Notes: a model not told the origin generated them from the sequence alone. 64,000 nt of DNA from Arthrobacter sp. MN05-02 (GCA_004001285.1 AP018697.1:2294001-2358000), one strand, 5' to 3'. Positions 52,801-62,061 are shown, counted from the stretch's first letter. Made by a program: numbers and translations.

Positions 52801-54699
52801 GGATGCGGTTCCGAGAGGGGAGATCCCCGCCGGGTACCGGAGGCCGAGGTCGTAGAGGAAGAACGAACGGTCGTCCGACCGCGTGATCTCGAACGGCCGC
52901 TCGTCGAGCACCTCGAGACCCAGGTTGTGGAGGTAGGGCAGGATCTGCGTGAGGCTCTTAGCCTCCGCCAGGTAGAGCTTCAGGCGAGCGTCCTCGACCT
53001 TGCCGGAGCCCTGCCGCTCCGGCACGTAGACGTGCAGCTGGGGTACCCCCGCCTGTGCTGCGGCGAGGCGCTCGAAGCGCGAGATGTCCTCCAGCGCGTC
53101 CTCGACCTCGTAGTCGACGCGGTAGCTGGGCGGGAAGGACTCCGCCCACAGCGTCGCGAGGCGCTGGGCCGTGTCCTGCTCGAACCTGTCCTGTGCGACC
53201 TCGACGATGCCCTCGGACCATGACCGGGCGGCGCGCACGAGGCGGTCCTCCAGCTCCGCGGCATCGACCGCGGGGATCTCGGCACCCTTCTGCAGCCGGA
53301 TGCGGAAAAAGAGCCGCGCAAGGGCGGATTCGCTCATCCGGGCCTCGAAGTCGATCGAATCCGCATCGAGGGCGGCCCGCAGTTCCTCCTCGATACGCAG
53401 CCGTACGCTCGTGGTGTAGCGGTCGCGGGGGAGGTAGACGAGGGCCGACATGAAGCGTCCGTAGACGTCCGGGCGCAGGAACAGCCGCGTCCGCCTGCGT
53501 TCCTGGAGCCGCAGGATCCCGAGTGCGGTCGACACCAGATCGGAGACGTCGATCTGGAAGAGCTCGTCGCGCGGGTAGGTCTCGAGGATGGACAGCAGAT
53601 CCTTCCCCGAGTGCGAGTCGGACGGGAAGCCGCACCGGCGCAGCACCTCGGTGACCTTGTCGCGGACGAGGGGGACGTTGCGGACCGAACCGGTGTAGGC
53701 GCTGGTGGCGAAGAGTCCGATGAAGCGACGCTCGCCGTTCACGTTGCCCTGCGCGTCGAAGCTCTTGATGCCGATGTAGTCGAGGTATGCCGCGCGGTGC
53801 ACCGTCGACCGGGAATTGGCCTTCGTGATGACGAGGACGCGGCGTTCACGGGCTTTCGCGCGGCCCGCCGCGGTGAGTTGCTGAAGGTGCCCTCCGCCGG
53901 TCCCGTTCCGCAGCAGGCCCAGTCCGCTGCCGTCGCGGACCCGCAGGGCGTCGGCGCCTCCCTCGTCCGTCACGAGGTCGTACTCCTTGTAGCCGAGGAA
54001 CGTGAAGTTGCCGTCGTCGAGCCACTGCAGGAGTTCCCGTGCCTGCCGCAGGTCGGGGATGTCCTCCGACCCCGCGATCGAGCCCAGGGTCGACTCGATG
54101 GAGCGCACCATGCCGCGCATGGCGGGCCAGTCCTCCACGGCCGACCTGACATCACCCAGCACGCGACGCAGTCCCTCGACAACCGAGTCCCGGGTGGCTG
54201 CATCGGGAAGCCGCGAGACCTCGACCGAGATCCAGGACTCGATGTGGGCGGCCCGGCCGGAGACACCGATCATGTCCCCGACGTTGGGCAGGGCGGCGGT
54301 GTCACCGCTGGAGGCCCCGGCCGTGGACGGGACGCGCTTAAGTGCTGCCAACGTGTGGGACCCCTCGTCGCGGACCGCGACGAAGGTCGGGTGGACGACC
54401 AGCTGGATGGCCGTGTTCTGCCGCACGAGTTCCGCCGTGACGGAGTCGACCAGGAAGGGCATGTCGTCGGTGACGATCATCACGATGCTCGAGGCACCCT
54501 GGTCGATGACGCCGACGGCGGCGGTTCCGGGTTCACGGGATTCAGCGAGGTCGCGGTGCGCGAAAGCGCGCTGGCGGAGGTCGATCGGTGCGTATCCGGC
54601 AGCGTCCTCGAGCGCGAGATGCTCGAAGTAGTGCTCTACGAATTCTTCCCCTGACGTGTCCGAGCTGAACTGATCCGTTGTCCTGGATCCAGACGACAT
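49861..54699 (-). CDS. large NAD-dependent glutamate dehydrogenase
   Basis: A 1612-residue enzyme of the 180-kDa class (Bac_GDH family, like Rv2476c) that oxidises glutamate to 2-oxoglutarate and ammonia using NAD. The N-terminal 700 residues hold the regulatory ACT-like region. The catalytic domain contains RFGKVARGGLRWSDRREDF and the substrate lysine motif VPTGAKGGFFAK near residue 836, followed by the NAD-binding domain and the long helical C-terminus (VLSASTLADDPYFRG). The ATG at 54699 has GGAGG nine bases upstream. The frame is intact through almost 5 kb. In mycobacteria this enzyme is regulated by the GarA FHA protein; no such gene is seen here. Confidence 0.95.
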   Translation of the reverse strand: MSSGSRTTDQFSSDTSGEEFVEHYFEHLALEDAAGYAPIDLRQRAFAHRDLAESREPGTAAVGVIDQGASSIVMIVTDDMPFLVDSVTAELVRQNTAIQLVVHPTFVAVRDEGSHTLAALKRVPSTAGASSGDTAALPNVGDMIGVSGRAAHIESWISVEVSRLPDAATRDSVVEGLRRVLGDVRSAVEDWPAMRGMVRSIESTLGSIAGSEDIPDLRQARELLQWLDDGNFTFLGYKEYDLVTDEGGADALRVRDGSGLGLLRNGTGGGHLQQLTAAGRAKARERRVLVITKANSRSTVHRAAYLDYIGIKSFDAQGNVNGERRFIGLFATSAYTGSVRNVPLVRDKVTEVLRRCGFPSDSHSGKDLLSILETYPRDELFQIDVSDLVSTALGILRLQERRRTRLFLRPDVYGRFMSALVYLPRDRYTTSVRLRIEEELRAALDADSIDFEARMSESALARLFFRIRLQKGAEIPAVDAAELEDRLVRAARSWSEGIVEVAQDRFEQDTAQRLATLWAESFPPSYRVDYEVEDALEDISRFERLAAAQAGVPQLHVYVPERQGSGKVEDARLKLYLAEAKSLTQILPYLHNLGLEVLDERPFEITRSDDRSFFLYDLGLRYPAGISPLGTASLLQDAFTAAVTGRSESDQFDRLVLSEELGWRQVLILRAYAKYLRQMGNTNSYGFVADTLQRNAVVSRALVALFTARFDPDLDGDREVATAAARAALDEGLEGVATLDADRVLRTFANLIEATLRTNYFQDKRHVSFKFDTARIEGAPFPRPKFEIWVYSPQVEGVHLRFGKVARGGLRWSDRREDFRTEVLGLVKAQTVKNAVIVPTGAKGGFFAKQLPDPAVDRQAWLAEGQASYRTFVRGLLDITDNVITNGTTESVLPPARVVRHDDDDTYLVVAADKGTASFSDIANELSAEYDFWLGDAFASGGSVGYDHKAMGITARGAWESVKRHFSEFDVDTQTDDFTVVGVGDMSGDVFGNGMLLSEHIRLVAAFDHRHIFLDPDPDAATSFAERRRLFDLPRSSWEDYDTALISEGGGVYPRQAKSIPVSPQVRRALGLEDGVSKLSPPELLRAILRAPADLLYNGGIGTYVKATDETHGDVGDRANDAIRVNGSELRARVVGEGGNLGMTQRGRIEAALTGVLLNTDAIDNSAGVDCSDHEVNIKIFVDRMVRAGRLLPEERAEFLHSMTDEVGTLVLQDNIDQNVLLLNDRQRVIEWSPSYERMMDWLEKKADLDRDLEALPSTTELRRRLDAGQGLTSPELSVLAAYAKIELTKVLSASTLADDPYFRGTLRRYFPRRLVERFDDLLDTHPLRREIISTVIANDIINLGGITFAFRVMEETSVPEPVIARAFVALREIYSLDETVDTLAALPADFPTDRWTTVHLDLRRLLDRAVRWFVNHVEQGTTVDTDIAAFQPLVAPFRARLSEYLRGCDRERAHEAMETAKKWHLPEELGRHWAEQFESFALLDIAYSTRRVDEPVENIARVYYAVYDRFEVDDLLERITTLPRKDRWQALARAALRDDLYSTIADIAVAVLRASQDLQDRDAGERLLAWQEQNADQLQRASNMFAEVNQLEQDDISSLSVALRLLRSIVR

Positions 54700-54759
54700 G
54701 GGGATGGCCTCCGTAACGAAATGAAAGGCCGCTCCGTTGCGACCTCTTACCGAGGAAGC

Positions 54760-56070
54760 CTATCGGGGTTGCCGGAAAACTTCACGTCGCCGGGACGCCG
54801 CCCCGGCCCACCTCCGCTTCCCGGTGACAGGCACCCCGGCGAGTTCGGCGATCGCGAGCCGGAGCCTCGAGGCAGGCGCCGTCTCGAGCAGGGCAGTACC
54901 CGCGAGTAGTGCCTGGTCGACTGCCGCGTAGTCCACGGGCAGAAAGGCCGAGATCCCCGCCGCCGGCCCGAAGCGCTCCCATGCCTCCCTCAGCTGGTTC
55001 TCGGGTGCCCGGCCGACGGCTGTGGTCCTCACCTTGTTGAACACGACGCGCGGTGCCGCGGCCGGGACCACGTCGGCGAGTTCGGCGAGCGCCTTCACCA
55101 TGCGGGGGACGCCGACCGCATCCGCTCCCCCGACGGCGATGACCGAGTCGGCCGTGTCCAGGCAACGGAGCGTTGCACCGTTGCGACGGGGTGCGAGCGT
55201 GTCGAAGCTCAGTTCCTCGTCCGTCTCGAGGCAGAACCCGCAGTCGACGATCGTGACGTCGGCGATCGATCGGGCGGCCTCGAGGACGTGACCGAGGGCG
55301 GCCGGGCGCAGCTCCGGCCAGCGGTCGGGCCGCGTGATGCCCGTGAGTACCCTGAGCCGGCCGCCCTTGATCGCCACGTTCACGGCGATCCGTGCGAGGG
55401 CCGTACCGCTGAAGCCGCCCTGGTCCGCGATCCGGCAGGCCTGGGCGAGCCCCGCCGACTCGTCGAGGAGTCCCAGCGCGGCACCGACGCTCGCGCCGTA
55501 CGTGTCCGCATCGATCAGCAGGACCGACGTCCCCGCCGCGGCGAGCTCGGCCGCCATGTTGAGAGCCACAGTGGTACGACCCGGGCCGCCGGATGGCCCC
55601 CAGACCGCCGTGATGCGTCCGTCCCCGGGCGCCTGCGGTGGATCGGCCGGCACGGGGAGTGCGACGTCGGGCACGTCCCGCGGGTCGGCGTAGGCGAGGG
55701 ATCCCCGAGGGCCGGCGGATCCGGCGTCGAACCTGTCCACCGCCCGGGACACGGCCTCCGCGAGCGCGGCGGGGGCCACCGGTGCGGCGACGTATTCGGC
55801 TCCGTCCAGGGCTGCCACACCCTCCGGTGATCCGTCGGTCAGCACGACGACGACGACGCCCGCGGACCGCAGCCGGTCGACCAGTGAGGCGGTGAGCTCG
55901 ACGGCTCCGGACGAGATGATCACAGCGCGTGCGAGACCGGACTGGCAGACCGCCACGAGTTCGGCGAGCTCCTCGCACCGGCGCACGACCGTGACCGGCC
56001 CCCTCAGGCGTTCGAGCCCGGGGACACACGCACTGGCGGCCGGCCCGAGCGTGAGAACGGGGATGTTCAC
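54760..56070 (-). CDS. CpaE/Ssd-like MinD-family ATPase
   Basis: A 436-residue protein with an N-terminal receiver-like domain (about 1-120) and a C-terminal P-loop domain of the MinD/ParA/CpaE superfamily (AVWGPSGGPGRTTVALNMAAEL near residue 160, VLLIDADTYGASVGAALGLL, VTIVDCGFCLETDEELSFDTL). In the P-loop both lysines of the usual KGGxGKT are replaced (S and R), as in Ssd-type proteins, so ATP hydrolysis may be weak. CpaE proteins localise Tad pilus machinery and Ssd affects septum placement; here it is next to a SAF/CpaB-like gene but far from the Tad operon. Its ATG overlaps the stop of the SAF gene by four bases. Confidence 0.85.
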   Translation of the reverse strand: MNIPVLTLGPAASACVPGLERLRGPVTVVRRCEELAELVAVCQSGLARAVIISSGAVELTASLVDRLRSAGVVVVVLTDGSPEGVAALDGAEYVAAPVAPAALAEAVSRAVDRFDAGSAGPRGSLAYADPRDVPDVALPVPADPPQAPGDGRITAVWGPSGGPGRTTVALNMAAELAAAGTSVLLIDADTYGASVGAALGLLDESAGLAQACRIADQGGFSGTALARIAVNVAIKGGRLRVLTGITRPDRWPELRPAALGHVLEAARSIADVTIVDCGFCLETDEELSFDTLAPRRNGATLRCLDTADSVIAVGGADAVGVPRMVKALAELADVVPAAAPRVVFNKVRTTAVGRAPENQLREAWERFGPAAGISAFLPVDYAAVDQALLAGTALLETAPASRLRLAIAELAGVPVTGKRRWAGAASRRREVFRQPR

Positions 56071-56723
56071 GACCCGGCGCCGGGATCGAGGACGACGGCG
56101 ATCCGTGCCTCGTTGGAGAGCGCGTCCAGCAACTGGGGCATGGCAGCATCCTCGACGAGGACCTGCACGAGGGTCGACGCGCTTCCGCCCAGAGCCGACT
56201 CCCCGACGGTCAGCTCGGCGATCTCGGCGGCCTCGAGCAGCAGGCGCGGCTCCTCGTACGTGTTCGTGTCCGCCCGGACGGAGACCCAGACGTCCACCCT
56301 GTCGCCGGCGGCGGTACCGGAGGGCAGCGGATCCTCGACGGTGAGGCCGACAGGCTTGCGGTCCAGGTCATCGGCCCTACCGATCGCGGACGCCGGGACG
56401 AGTTCACCCTGCGGGATGAGTCTCGTCGCGACCGCACCGTCGGGAACACCTTCGTCGACCGGCCGGTAAGCGGAGGCGGAGTCTCCGAGGCGGACCGGCA
56501 CGGCGACGACGTCCTCGGGCGACAGGGCGGAGCCGACGGCGATGTCCTCCCGTGCCGCGTACACCTCCGTGGTGCGGTCCTGACTCTCCAGCAGTGCGAT
56601 GACCCCGGCCGTCGACGCGAGAACCAGCATCAGGCCGATGAGCAGGCGCGGGTCCTTCCATGACGGCTTCTTCAGCCGAGGGGCCTCACCCTGCAGGTGC
56701 ACCGCGCGTGCGTCACTACTCAC
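56067..56723 (-). CDS. SAF-domain (CpaB/FlgA-like) protein
   Basis: A 218-residue protein with one N-terminal helix (DPRLLIGLMLVLASTAGVIALL, about 25-46), then a SAF domain beginning VYAAREDIAVGSALSPEDVV and continuing GVPDGAVATRLIPQGELVPASAI, as in CpaB pilus-assembly proteins. The C-terminal half (DRVDVWVSVRAD) is a beta-rich exported domain. The start is set at GTG 56723, giving a short basic N-terminus; an upstream frame is open but unlikely. It is coupled to the CpaE-like gene. Confidence 0.82.
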   Translation of the reverse strand: MSSDARAVHLQGEAPRLKKPSWKDPRLLIGLMLVLASTAGVIALLESQDRTTEVYAAREDIAVGSALSPEDVVAVPVRLGDSASAYRPVDEGVPDGAVATRLIPQGELVPASAIGRADDLDRKPVGLTVEDPLPSGTAAGDRVDVWVSVRADTNTYEEPRLLLEAAEIAELTVGESALGGSASTLVQVLVEDAAMPQLLDALSNEARIAVVLDPGAGS

Positions 56724-56906
56724 TGTCGCCCCCGAAGAACCTGTGCCGCCCCGGCGGACGGCCACTCCTGGCAGCAATTGTTGTGCACAGGAATCACCAT
56801 GGGAACCGGTCGGCATCGAATCGGGCCGAACTGTGGAAATCCCGATCGACGACCGGACCCGGTGGCACACTGGACGTATACCGGAACAACCAGGAAAGGC
56901 GGACCC

Positions 56907-57134
56907 GTGGCCGAGCGGCGTTTCCTCACCCTCGCCGATGTGGGCGAGGTGCTCAACATCAGCGCGTCCCAGACATACGCCCTCGTCCGGTCCGGTGAAC
57001 TGCCCGCGATCCAGGTCGGCGGGCGAGGCCAGTGGCGCGTGGAGACGCGAGTCCTCGAGGAGTACATCGCGAAGGCGTACGAGAGGACGGCATCGGCGCT
57101 CAGGAGTGAGGCGGGGAGCACGCCGGTCGTGTGA
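56907..57134 (+). CDS. BldC/excisionase-type helix-turn-helix protein
   Basis: A 75-residue DNA-binding protein, essentially one winged HTH of the MerR/excisionase class: FLTLADVGEVLNISASQTYALV and LPAIQVGGRGQWRVETRVLEEYI. GTG 56907 has GGAAAGG seven bases upstream. It is divergent from the SAF/CpaE-like pair and could regulate it or the genes to the right. No integrase is nearby, so a phage excisionase is unlikely; a developmental BldC-like regulator fits better. Confidence 0.85.
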   Translation: MAERRFLTLADVGEVLNISASQTYALVRSGELPAIQVGGRGQWRVETRVLEEYIAKAYERTASALRSEAGSTPVV

Positions 57135-57201
57135 CCTCGCGCCCCCACGGGCAGGGGCCCACCGGCCGCAGGGCCCCGTCGTGCCGGCAACGGCCGCGCC
57201 G

Positions 57202-57762
57202 CTACTCGATGGACGACTCCGACTCGAGTGTGTCGATGGAACTGAAAGGCACCGTCAGCACCTCACGGACCCCTGCCGCGCGTCGTTCGTCTCCACGCGC
57301 GATCAGCGCCAGCTCCAGGAAATCCGCGCCGACCCGGTCGATCACGCCGAAGTAGCCGGACTCCGGGGATGTCACCCACAGCGCTACCTGCGCCCTGTCC
57401 CGGGACAGGGCGCGCAGCAGCAGCCCCAGCCCGAGCTTCGCCTCGATTCCCGGCAGGGGCTGACCGACCGCACGGTCGGACGCCCGCACAGTCCGCAGCG
57501 CGGGCAGCGGCACGATGACCGACCGTCCCTCCACTGCCAGCGCGAGCCACTGCGCGCCGACGTTCGTGAGCACCCCCGTGACCGAGCGGCCTCCCCTGGT
57601 GGAGACACCGACCTGTCTCCCGACCTGCCCCGACAGCCGCTGCACCAGTGTCAGGCGGGCCTGCTCTCCGCGCGTGCGTTCCCGGATCTCGCTCTCCTGC
57701 TGAGCGGACGCCGCCTCCTGCAGTTGCGATTCGAGGTCGGTGAACAGGGCATCCCAGCGCAT
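57202..57762 (-). CDS. uncharacterised cytoplasmic protein (hydrophilic, beta-rich)
   Basis: A 186-residue protein with a helical N-terminus (DLESQLQEAASAQQESEIRERTRGEQ) and a beta-rich body (VGRQVGVSTRGGRSVTGVLTNVGAQWLALAVEGRSVIVPL, SGYFGVIDRVGADFLELALI). It has no signal peptide or membrane helix. I do not recognise a named family. It stays conserved in my memory as an Arthrobacter-type hypothetical next to this gene set, but I cannot assign a function. The start at 57762 gives a clean N-terminus. Confidence 0.75.
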   Translation of the reverse strand: MRWDALFTDLESQLQEAASAQQESEIRERTRGEQARLTLVQRLSGQVGRQVGVSTRGGRSVTGVLTNVGAQWLALAVEGRSVIVPLPALRTVRASDRAVGQPLPGIEAKLGLGLLLRALSRDRAQVALWVTSPESGYFGVIDRVGADFLELALIARGDERRAAGVREVLTVPFSSIDTLESESSIE

Positions 57763-57837
57763 CGCCCCACGGTAGGTCGCAGCGCTCGGGGGGTCAACCT
57801 CCACCAGAAGACCTCCAACACACTTTTCTGTGGACAA

Positions 57838-57870
57838 ACGAGGTCAAACTGCATCAAACTTGGTTCAACG
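57838..57870. promoter_or_regulatory. direct-repeat operator-like element before the LysM gene
   Basis: TCAAACT occurs twice, at 57844-57850 and 57854-57860, ten bases apart, i.e. one helical turn. A related TTCAA follows at 57864-57868. They lie between the divergent genes at 57762 and 57888. Head-to-tail repeats at this spacing are the type of site used by BldC-like HTH proteins such as the one at 56.9 kb. The match is suggestive only. Confidence 0.35.
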
Positions 57871-57887
57871 AGGAAAGGAACGAGCCG

Positions 57888-58673
57888 ATGAAGACCTCCG
57901 CAGTCGTCCAGGCAGGCGTCATCCTCGTGTGCGGCATGGTGCTGGCCGGCGCCGGTTCGTTTCTGTACGGGGCCCGGCCGGGGTCGGGCGGTTCCGAGCT
58001 GGAAGGCGCACTCGGGATCGGCCTGGCCGCACTCGGAATGGCCACCCTCGCCTGGTGGGTGCTCGCGCTCGGAGCCGCCGTCCTGGCGGAACTCCTGCGC
58101 AGGCATGGCCGGTCGGCCACCGCGGACCTCGCTGCGCGATGCACTCCCCCGGTCATGCGCCGTCTCGCGGCCGTCCTGCTCGGCGTCAATCTCCTCGCGG
58201 TACCTGCCATGGCCTCTGCAGCACCGGGCGGCACAGCGTCCGTCGTCACCGGCCCGACCGGGACCGGAGCACCTCCTGCGGCTTCGTTGCCCGGCGCCGA
58301 CACTCGAGGCGACGCAGAGGACGGGATCTCCCCCTACTGGGTGCCGACGTCCTCCCCCGCCGTCGCCGACGGGCAGCAGAACGGGCACCCGCCCGGTTCC
58401 CCGCTCCCGCCGGGCTGGGAGCCGGCACCGATGCCGGCCGACGGGAGCCTCCTGGTCCGACCGGGGACGAGGGCGCAGGTCGGGGCGGCCGAGGTCGTCG
58501 TCGCACCCGGGGACTCGCTGTGGTCGATCGTCGCGGCCAGGCTCGGACCGCTCGCGACGCCGGCGGATGTCGCAGAAGCCTGGCCGGGCTGGTTCGCCGC
58601 GAACCGCTCGGTCATCGGGGACGATCCATCGCTCCTGCTGCCCGGCCAGGTCCTGCACGCCCCGTTCCCCTGA
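57888..58673 (+). CDS. membrane protein with C-terminal LysM domain
   Basis: A 261-residue protein with helices at about residues 7-28 and 45-70 and a third near 92-112 that could be a signal anchor (LLGVNLLAVPAMASA). A Pro/Gly-rich linker follows, then a C-terminal LysM domain (about 205-261: VVVAPGDSLWSIVAARLGP, LLPGQVLHAP). LysM binds peptidoglycan, so this would tie a membrane complex to the wall. The ATG at 57888 has AAGGAA nine bases upstream. It comes just before the Rv3235-like gene and may be co-transcribed. Confidence 0.82.
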   Translation: MKTSAVVQAGVILVCGMVLAGAGSFLYGARPGSGGSELEGALGIGLAALGMATLAWWVLALGAAVLAELLRRHGRSATADLAARCTPPVMRRLAAVLLGVNLLAVPAMASAAPGGTASVVTGPTGTGAPPAASLPGADTRGDAEDGISPYWVPTSSPAVADGQQNGHPPGSPLPPGWEPAPMPADGSLLVRPGTRAQVGAAEVVVAPGDSLWSIVAARLGPLATPADVAEAWPGWFAANRSVIGDDPSLLLPGQVLHAPFP

Positions 58674-58779
58674 ACTCCGCCGCATCGGCCGTCGTGGCAC
58701 GGCCGGTCCGGATCCGTCCCGGCGATGCACGGCCGGTCGATCAGCACGTCCCGGTGCCAGTACGAGGAAAGGATCCGCC

Positions 58780-59352
58780 ATGCCCGCCGTGACCCAGCTC
58801 CACCGCAGTCCGACAGCGCAGCTCGCCGAGGTCAGCGGAGCTCCGCGTCCGCTCCTCACACCGCCGGGACAGCCCGGCACGCCGACTCCGGCTCCCGTGA
58901 TACCCCTGCGGTCTGCGGCCGGGCCCGTGTCCGTCCCGTTCCCCGGCGGTCCTCCTGCCCGCAGCGACGGACTCCCCGGTGCGGACCAGGAGCTGTTCCG
59001 CAGGATCTCGGGCATCGCCCGGTCCGTCGCCCAGGGTGCCCTCGAAGTGCTCGGCGGATCACGCCCGCTGCAGCAGCTCGCGCGGTGGCTCGATCAGGAG
59101 AACTACGAACGACTGCAGTTGAGGACGAATCTCGTCCGATGCGTCGGCGCCTCACCGGCGTCCCCTGCGGGCGCGCCCGCAGCGAGCGCACACCGGCATA
59201 TCGTCATCCGCTCCGCGAGGGTGTGTCCCGTCGGACCGGGCGTCTTCGAGGCGTCGGTGGTCGCTTTCGACCAGAAACGCGTCCGCGCCGTCGCTCTTCG
59301 GATAGAGCAACGGCGCGGAGCGTGGCGGGTGACCGCCCTGGAGATCGGCTGA
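58780..59352 (+). CDS. Rv3235-family protein
   Basis: A 190-residue soluble protein with a Pro/Ala-rich N-terminal third and a conserved C-terminal domain (about 70-190: ELFRRISGIARSVAQGALEVLGG, HIVIRSARVCPVGPGVFEASVVAFDQKRVRAVALRIEQRRGAWRVTALEIG). This end pattern matches the Rv3235 family, of unknown function, located near secA in actinobacteria. The ATG at 58780 follows GAGGAAAGG. Its stop touches the convergent secA stop with no gap. Confidence 0.82.
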   Translation: MPAVTQLHRSPTAQLAEVSGAPRPLLTPPGQPGTPTPAPVIPLRSAAGPVSVPFPGGPPARSDGLPGADQELFRRISGIARSVAQGALEVLGGSRPLQQLARWLDQENYERLQLRTNLVRCVGASPASPAGAPAASAHRHIVIRSARVCPVGPGVFEASVVAFDQKRVRAVALRIEQRRGAWRVTALEIG

Positions 59353-62061
59353 CTACTTCTTCCGGGCCTTTTTGCCGCCCGCCGCAGCGGGCTGCGTCTT
59401 GTTCCGCTCCACGTGCACCTCGGCATCGCCCTGCGCATTGGGCGCCGTGAAGTTGAGGGTCGCCGGCTTCGCCGGTGCGTCGAGCCCCGCGGCCTTGATG
59501 CTCGGGGCCTGGACGACGCCGCGTCCGTCGGTGATCCCCGGGATCCCGGTCTGCGCGGGCGCGGAGACCTCGACCTCCAGGTTGAACAGGTACCCGATGC
59601 TCTCCTCGCGGATCGACTCCATCATGGCCTGGAACAGGATGAACCCCTCGCGCTGGTACTCGACCAGCGGATCCCGCTGGGCCATCGCGCGCAGGCCGAT
59701 GCCCTCCTTGAGGTAGTCCATCTCGTAGAGGTGCTCCTGCCACTTCCTGCCGATGACCGAGAGGACCACGCGGCGCTCGAGCTCCCGCATCGTCTGCTCG
59801 CCGAGGGCCTCCTCACGGGCCTGGTACGCCAGCTTGGCGTCGGAGAGGATCTCGTCGTGGAGGAAGTCGCGCGTCAGCTTGGACTTGCCGCCCGCTTCCT
59901 CGATGACCTCGTCGGCGGTCAGCGTGATCGGGTACAGCGTCCTGAGGTTCGTCCACAGGAGGTCGTAGTCCCAGTCGTCGCCGTGGCCCTGTTCCGTCGC
60001 CTCGTCGACCATCGCGGTGATGACGTCCTCGAGGAAGAACTGCACCTTCTCCTTGAGGTCGCCGCCCTCGAGGATCCTGCGACGGTCGCCGTAGATGGCT
60101 TCGCGCTGGCGGTTCAGGACGTCGTCGTACTTCAGGACGTTCTTGCGCTGCTCGGCATTGCGGCCCTCGACCTGGCCCTGCGCGTTCTCGATCGCCTTCG
60201 ACACGAGCTTCGACTCGAGGGCGACGTCGTCCGGCATGGTGGCGCTGTTCATGATGCGCTCGGCGCCGCCGGAGTTGAACAGCCGCATGAGGTCGTCGGT
60301 CAGCGACAGGTAGAAGCGTGACCGGCCGGGGTCACCCTGGCGTCCGGACCGCCCGCGCAGCTGGTTGTCGATGCGCCGTGACTCGTGCCGCTCGGTACCG
60401 AGCACGTACAGGCCACCCAGCTCCCGGACCTCCTCCTGCTCGGCCTTGACCGCTCCCTTCGCGGCCTCGAGGGCCTCCGGCCACTTGGCCTCGTACTCCT
60501 CGGGGTTGTCCGCGGGATCGAGTCCCAGCTTCTCGAGGGCGGCCACCGCGTTGAACTCGGCGTTGCCGCCGAGCATGATGTCGGTGCCGCGGCCGGCCAT
60601 GTTGGTGGCGACGGTGACCGCGCCCTTGCGGCCGGCCTGCGCGATGATCGCCGCTTCGCGTGCGTGGTTCTTCGCGTTCAGCACCTCGTGGCGGACGCCC
60701 GCCTTCGCGAGCTGCTTCGACAGGTATTCGCTCTTCTCGACGCTCGTGGTTCCGACGAGGACCGGCTGGCCGGTCTCGTGGCGTTCGACGATGTCCTTCA
60801 CCACGGCATCGAACTTGGCGACCTCGTTCTTGTAGATGAGGTCGGAGAGGTCCTTGCGGGCCATCTCCTTGTTCGTCGGGATAGGTACCACGCCGAGCTT
60901 GTAGGTGGACATGAATTCGGCGGCCTCGGTCTCGGCGGTACCGGTCATGCCCGAGAGCTTCCCGTAGAGGCGGAAGTAGTTCTGCAGCGTGACGGTCGCG
61001 AGGGTCTGGTTCTCCGCCTTGATCTCCACGCCCTCCTTCGCCTCGATGGCCTGGTGCATGCCCTCGTTGTAGCGCCGCCCGGCGAGGATCCGGCCCGTGT
61101 GCTCGTCGACGATCATGACCTCGCCGTTGAGGACCACGTAGTCCTTGTCGCGCTTGAACAGTTCCTTGGCCTTGATGGCGTTGTTCAGGAACCCGATCAG
61201 CGGTGTATTCGCGGACTCGTACAGGTTGGCGATGCCGAGGTAGTCCTCGACCTTCTCGATGCCGTCCTCGAGCACGCCGACGGTGCGCTTCTTCTCGTCC
61301 ACCTCGTAGTCGGTGTCGACGGAGAGCTTCTGGACGACCTTCGCGAACTCGTTGTACCAGCGGTTGACGTCGCCGGAGGCCTGGCCGCTGATGATGAGCG
61401 GTGTACGGGCCTCGTCGATGAGGATCGAGTCCACCTCGTCGACGATCGCGAAATTGTGTCCGCGCTGCACGAGTTCGGCGGCGCTCCAGGCCATGTTGTC
61501 GCGGAGGTAGTCGAACCCGAACTCGTTGTTCGTGCCGTAGGTGATGTCGGCCGCGTACTGCTGGCGACGCGTCGCCGGATCCTGCTTGGAGAGGATGCAG
61601 CCGCTGGTCAAACCGAGGAACCGGTAGACGCGGCCCATGAGGTCCGACTGGTACTCGGCCAGGTAGTCGTTGACGGTGACGACGTGGACGCCCTTGCCGG
61701 TCAGCGCATTGAGGTAGGCGGGCGCGGTCGCCACGAGGGTCTTGCCCTCGCCGGTCTTCATCTCCGCGATGTTGCCCAGGTGAAGGGCGGCGCCGCCCAT
61801 CAGCTGGACGTCGAAGTGGCGGAGCCCCAGCGTCCGGCTCGACGCCTCGCGTACGGCCGCGAACGCCTCCGGGAGCAGATCGTCGAGGGTCGCGCCGTCG
61901 GCGTAGCGCTTCTTCAGCCGGTCGGTCTCGCCACGCAGCTCTGCGTCGGACATCTCCCGGAATTCGTCCTCGAGGACATTGATCGCGTCAGCGTAGTTGC
62001 GGAGTCGCTTCAGTGTCTTCTTATCGCCGGTGCGTAGTACTCGTTCAAGAAGTGATGGCAC
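59353..62061 (-). CDS. secA: protein translocase ATPase SecA
   Basis: The 902-residue motor that pushes unfolded proteins through SecYEG. Walker A is in [20 protein letters not shown] near residue 105. [19 protein letters not shown], the preprotein-crosslinking region, [15 protein letters not shown] and [20 protein letters not shown] are all present. The tail is basic (KKARKK) and lacks the zinc-binding Cys motif of E. coli SecA, as is usual for actinobacterial SecA1. The start is GTG 62061 with GGGAG upstream. Confidence 0.97.
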   Translation of the reverse strand: MPSLLERVLRTGDKKTLKRLRNYADAINVLEDEFREMSDAELRGETDRLKKRYADGATLDDLLPEAFAAVREASSRTLGLRHFDVQLMGGAALHLGNIAEMKTGEGKTLVATAPAYLNALTGKGVHVVTVNDYLAEYQSDLMGRVYRFLGLTSGCILSKQDPATRRQQYAADITYGTNNEFGFDYLRDNMAWSAAELVQRGHNFAIVDEVDSILIDEARTPLIISGQASGDVNRWYNEFAKVVQKLSVDTDYEVDEKKRTVGVLEDGIEKVEDYLGIANLYESANTPLIGFLNNAIKAKELFKRDKDYVVLNGEVMIVDEHTGRILAGRRYNEGMHQAIEAKEGVEIKAENQTLATVTLQNYFRLYGKLSGMTGTAETEAAEFMSTYKLGVVPIPTNKEMARKDLSDLIYKNEVAKFDAVVKDIVERHETGQPVLVGTTSVEKSEYLSKQLAKAGVRHEVLNAKNHAREAAIIAQAGRKGAVTVATNMAGRGTDIMLGGNAEFNAVAALEKLGLDPADNPEEYEAKWPEALEAAKGAVKAEQEEVRELGGLYVLGTERHESRRIDNQLRGRSGRQGDPGRSRFYLSLTDDLMRLFNSGGAERIMNSATMPDDVALESKLVSKAIENAQGQVEGRNAEQRKNVLKYDDVLNRQREAIYGDRRRILEGGDLKEKVQFFLEDVITAMVDEATEQGHGDDWDYDLLWTNLRTLYPITLTADEVIEEAGGKSKLTRDFLHDEILSDAKLAYQAREEALGEQTMRELERRVVLSVIGRKWQEHLYEMDYLKEGIGLRAMAQRDPLVEYQREGFILFQAMMESIREESIGYLFNLEVEVSAPAQTGIPGITDGRGVVQAPSIKAAGLDAPAKPATLNFTAPNAQGDAEVHVERNKTQPAAAGGKKARKK

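Noticed and set aside
56907..57134. Excisionase of a prophage or integrative element
   Set aside because: No integrase, attachment-site duplication, tRNA or phage gene nearby; BldC-like role fits better.
60385..62037. 550-codon open frame opposite secA
   Set aside because: Shadow of secA. No recognisable motif, and secA is intact across the same bases.
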